This document shows positions 6,331-7,037 of a stretch of 7,037 nucleotides of DNA, one piece after another. Location of the stretch: contig JAPTUI010000308.1 in NCBI GenBank assembly GCA_028067895.1, forward strand, positions 1 through 7,037, given 5' to 3'. How positions within the stretch are numbered: position 1 is the stretch's first letter; each line of letters opens with the position of its first letter. The notes under the pieces are model-generated. The model was not told the origin of the DNA. It searched no databases and saw nothing but the letters and a program-made list of their open reading frames with translations. The DNA comes from Pseudomonadota bacterium. Its GTDB lineage: Bacteria > Pseudomonadota > Gammaproteobacteria > Steroidobacterales > Steroidobacteraceae. The position numbers and the translations under genes were made by a program.

Positions 6331-6855
6331 ATGATGATCCTCATGCTCGGCTGCGGGCTGACTGGCGCCCAGGGTGCCATAGCTCAACAGACACCCCCTG
6401 GCGTGACGGTGCAGGTCGTGGTTCTGTGTGCCGATGCGGCCGTTCGCCAATCGCTCCAAGCAGCACTGCAGCACGACTTGAACACGGACGGCTATGGGCG
6501 AGGAAAGCCTTGGCCGATGCTGCGCATCTTCGTAGACGCCATTCAGGATGTGAACAGCCCCAAGAACCCGCATGGCTGGACCTTTGCCGTCGCTCATGCG
6601 TTCTTTCAGCCACTGCTCGCAGCGGCCGCGCATCTGGTCAAAGCAAAGCATCCTCCCGCGCCCAACGGTCCGATCGGACATCTCGTCAGTCTGCTCCTTG
6701 AATCCCAAGGCACCCTGACTTACATCAACGTCATCGAAATCGATCATCTCGATCAGAGGAAGATCACGCTCCTTGCCGGAAACATCATCAATAGCTTCAG
6801 CAAGCGCTGGCCGCCGCATGGCTCACTCAGACGGAAGCCGAAGCCATTGCCGTAG
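6331..6855 (+). CDS. Unrecognised, probably exported small protein
   Basis: From the first in-frame ATG this encodes 174 residues, and I do not recognise the family. A hydrophobic stretch (MMILMLGCGLTGAQGAIAQQ) ends in AIA-QQ, a good signal peptidase I site, predicting a mature periplasmic or secreted protein of about 156 residues. The mature part starts with a strand-like VTVQVVVL and a helix AAVRQSLQAALQHDL, then WPMLRIFVDAIQDV, GWTFAVAHAFFQPLL, an INVIEI strand, a helix ITLLAGNIINSFSKRW and a basic Pro-rich tail (RRKPKPLP). The ATG has no ribosome-binding site and lacks the positive n-region of a signal peptide. The frame stays open upstream, and a non-AUG start such as TTG 6328, CTG 6310 or ATT 6307 would add up to eight residues (NRTLK and neighbours) and fix the charge. 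Some stretches are only about 50% GC, lower than neighbours. It follows the halogenase by 61 nt on the same strand, so co-transcription is possible. Confidence 0.6.
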   Translation: MMILMLGCGLTGAQGAIAQQTPPGVTVQVVVLCADAAVRQSLQAALQHDLNTDGYGRGKPWPMLRIFVDAIQDVNSPKNPHGWTFAVAHAFFQPLLAAAAHLVKAKHPPAPNGPIGHLVSLLLESQGTLTYINVIEIDHLDQRKITLLAGNIINSFSKRWPPHGSLRRKPKPLP

Positions 6856-6877
6856 TTGGCAGGTGGCCGGCCCGATG

Positions 6878-7037
6878 TCATGAAGGCTTCGCCTCGAAAT
6901 CCGGGGGCGCGAGGGATACGTGGCCGCTCGCCGGCTGGGAGTTGAAGACGAGGTAGTCGTAGTTACCGTCGGAAACGTGGACCGTGGGCGAGCTGATGCT
7001 ATAGTTGTACCACAGGATCTCGTCCCCGGCGGAGTTC
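6878..7037 (-). CDS. C-terminal fragment of an unidentified protein (runs off right edge)
   Basis: On the minus strand a frame is open from the right edge to a TGA at 6880-6878, giving the last 52 residues of a gene whose start lies outside the window. Codons are strongly GC-ending, as in the confirmed genes, while one alternative minus-strand frame hits a stop within 13 codons. The peptide is rich in Tyr, Asn and Ser (DEILWYNYSISSPTVHV, then NYDYLVFNSQ and a Pro-rich end), which looks like beta-strand protein, perhaps extracytoplasmic. I do not recognise a family. It converges on the exported-protein gene with a 22-nt gap and no clear terminator. Confidence 0.55.
   Translation of the reverse strand, partial: NSAGDEILWYNYSISSPTVHVSDGNYDYLVFNSQPASGHVSLAPPDFEAKPS

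Noticed and set aside
6324..6354. Lipoprotein signal (LMLGC) in the exported protein
   Set aside because: Met rather than Leu at the -3 position and too short a segment before the Cys from the ATG; the AIA-QQ signal peptidase I site is a better fit.
6286..6819. 177-codon minus-strand frame opposite the exported protein
   Set aside because: Considered because the forward gene is unrecognised, but the forward frame has a signal peptide with an AIA-QQ cleavage site and a sensible strand/helix pattern, while this one has none.
6856..6877. GGCCGGCC palindrome in the gap between the convergent right-hand genes as a terminator
   Set aside because: An 8-base palindrome with no loop and no T run cannot form a terminator hairpin.

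Overview
The window is GC-rich, densely coded chromosomal DNA with strongly GC-biased third codon positions. The gene set (FUSC-family membrane protein, OpgC-type protein, SRAP protein, CPA2/CHX-like antiporter, flavin-dependent halogenase-family protein) suggests a proteobacterium. I cannot place it more precisely. No rRNA, tRNA, CRISPR array, insertion sequence or integrase is visible.

Layout, left to right. (1) Minus strand: the N-terminus of a nitronate monooxygenase-like gene runs off the left edge, preceded 42 nt upstream by a short FUSC-type membrane protein. The two probably form a small operon, with a TATAAT hexamer 95 bp upstream of the preferred FUSC start. (2) A divergent spacer of about 470 bp (750-1217) holds a hairpin and a 27-codon small ORF with a good Shine-Dalgarno sequence. 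(3) Plus strand: an OpgC-family membrane protein, then, after a 157-nt gap, a SRAP (YedK/HMCES-like) protein. It keeps the N-terminal Met-Cys but seems to have lost the other active-site residues. (4) Minus strand, convergent with the SRAP gene: a 12-13 helix CHX-like cation:proton antiporter, with GC-rich hairpins in the convergent gap. (5) Divergent from it, after a 149-nt spacer with an AT-rich patch: a complete tryptophan-halogenase-family flavoenzyme that starts at GTG. It is followed by an unrecognised, probably exported small protein of locally lower GC. (6) At the right edge, the C-terminal 52 codons of an unidentified minus-strand gene converge on the exported protein.

These genes do not look like one pathway. 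The plausible functional pairs are FUSC with nitronate monooxygenase, and halogenase with exported protein; both rest on gene order only. The best leads are the SRAP protein with a stripped active site, the halogenase with Ala in place of the active-site Ser, and the exported protein whose reading frame lacks a convincing AUG start. I see no clear evidence of a new multi-gene defence or mobile system.
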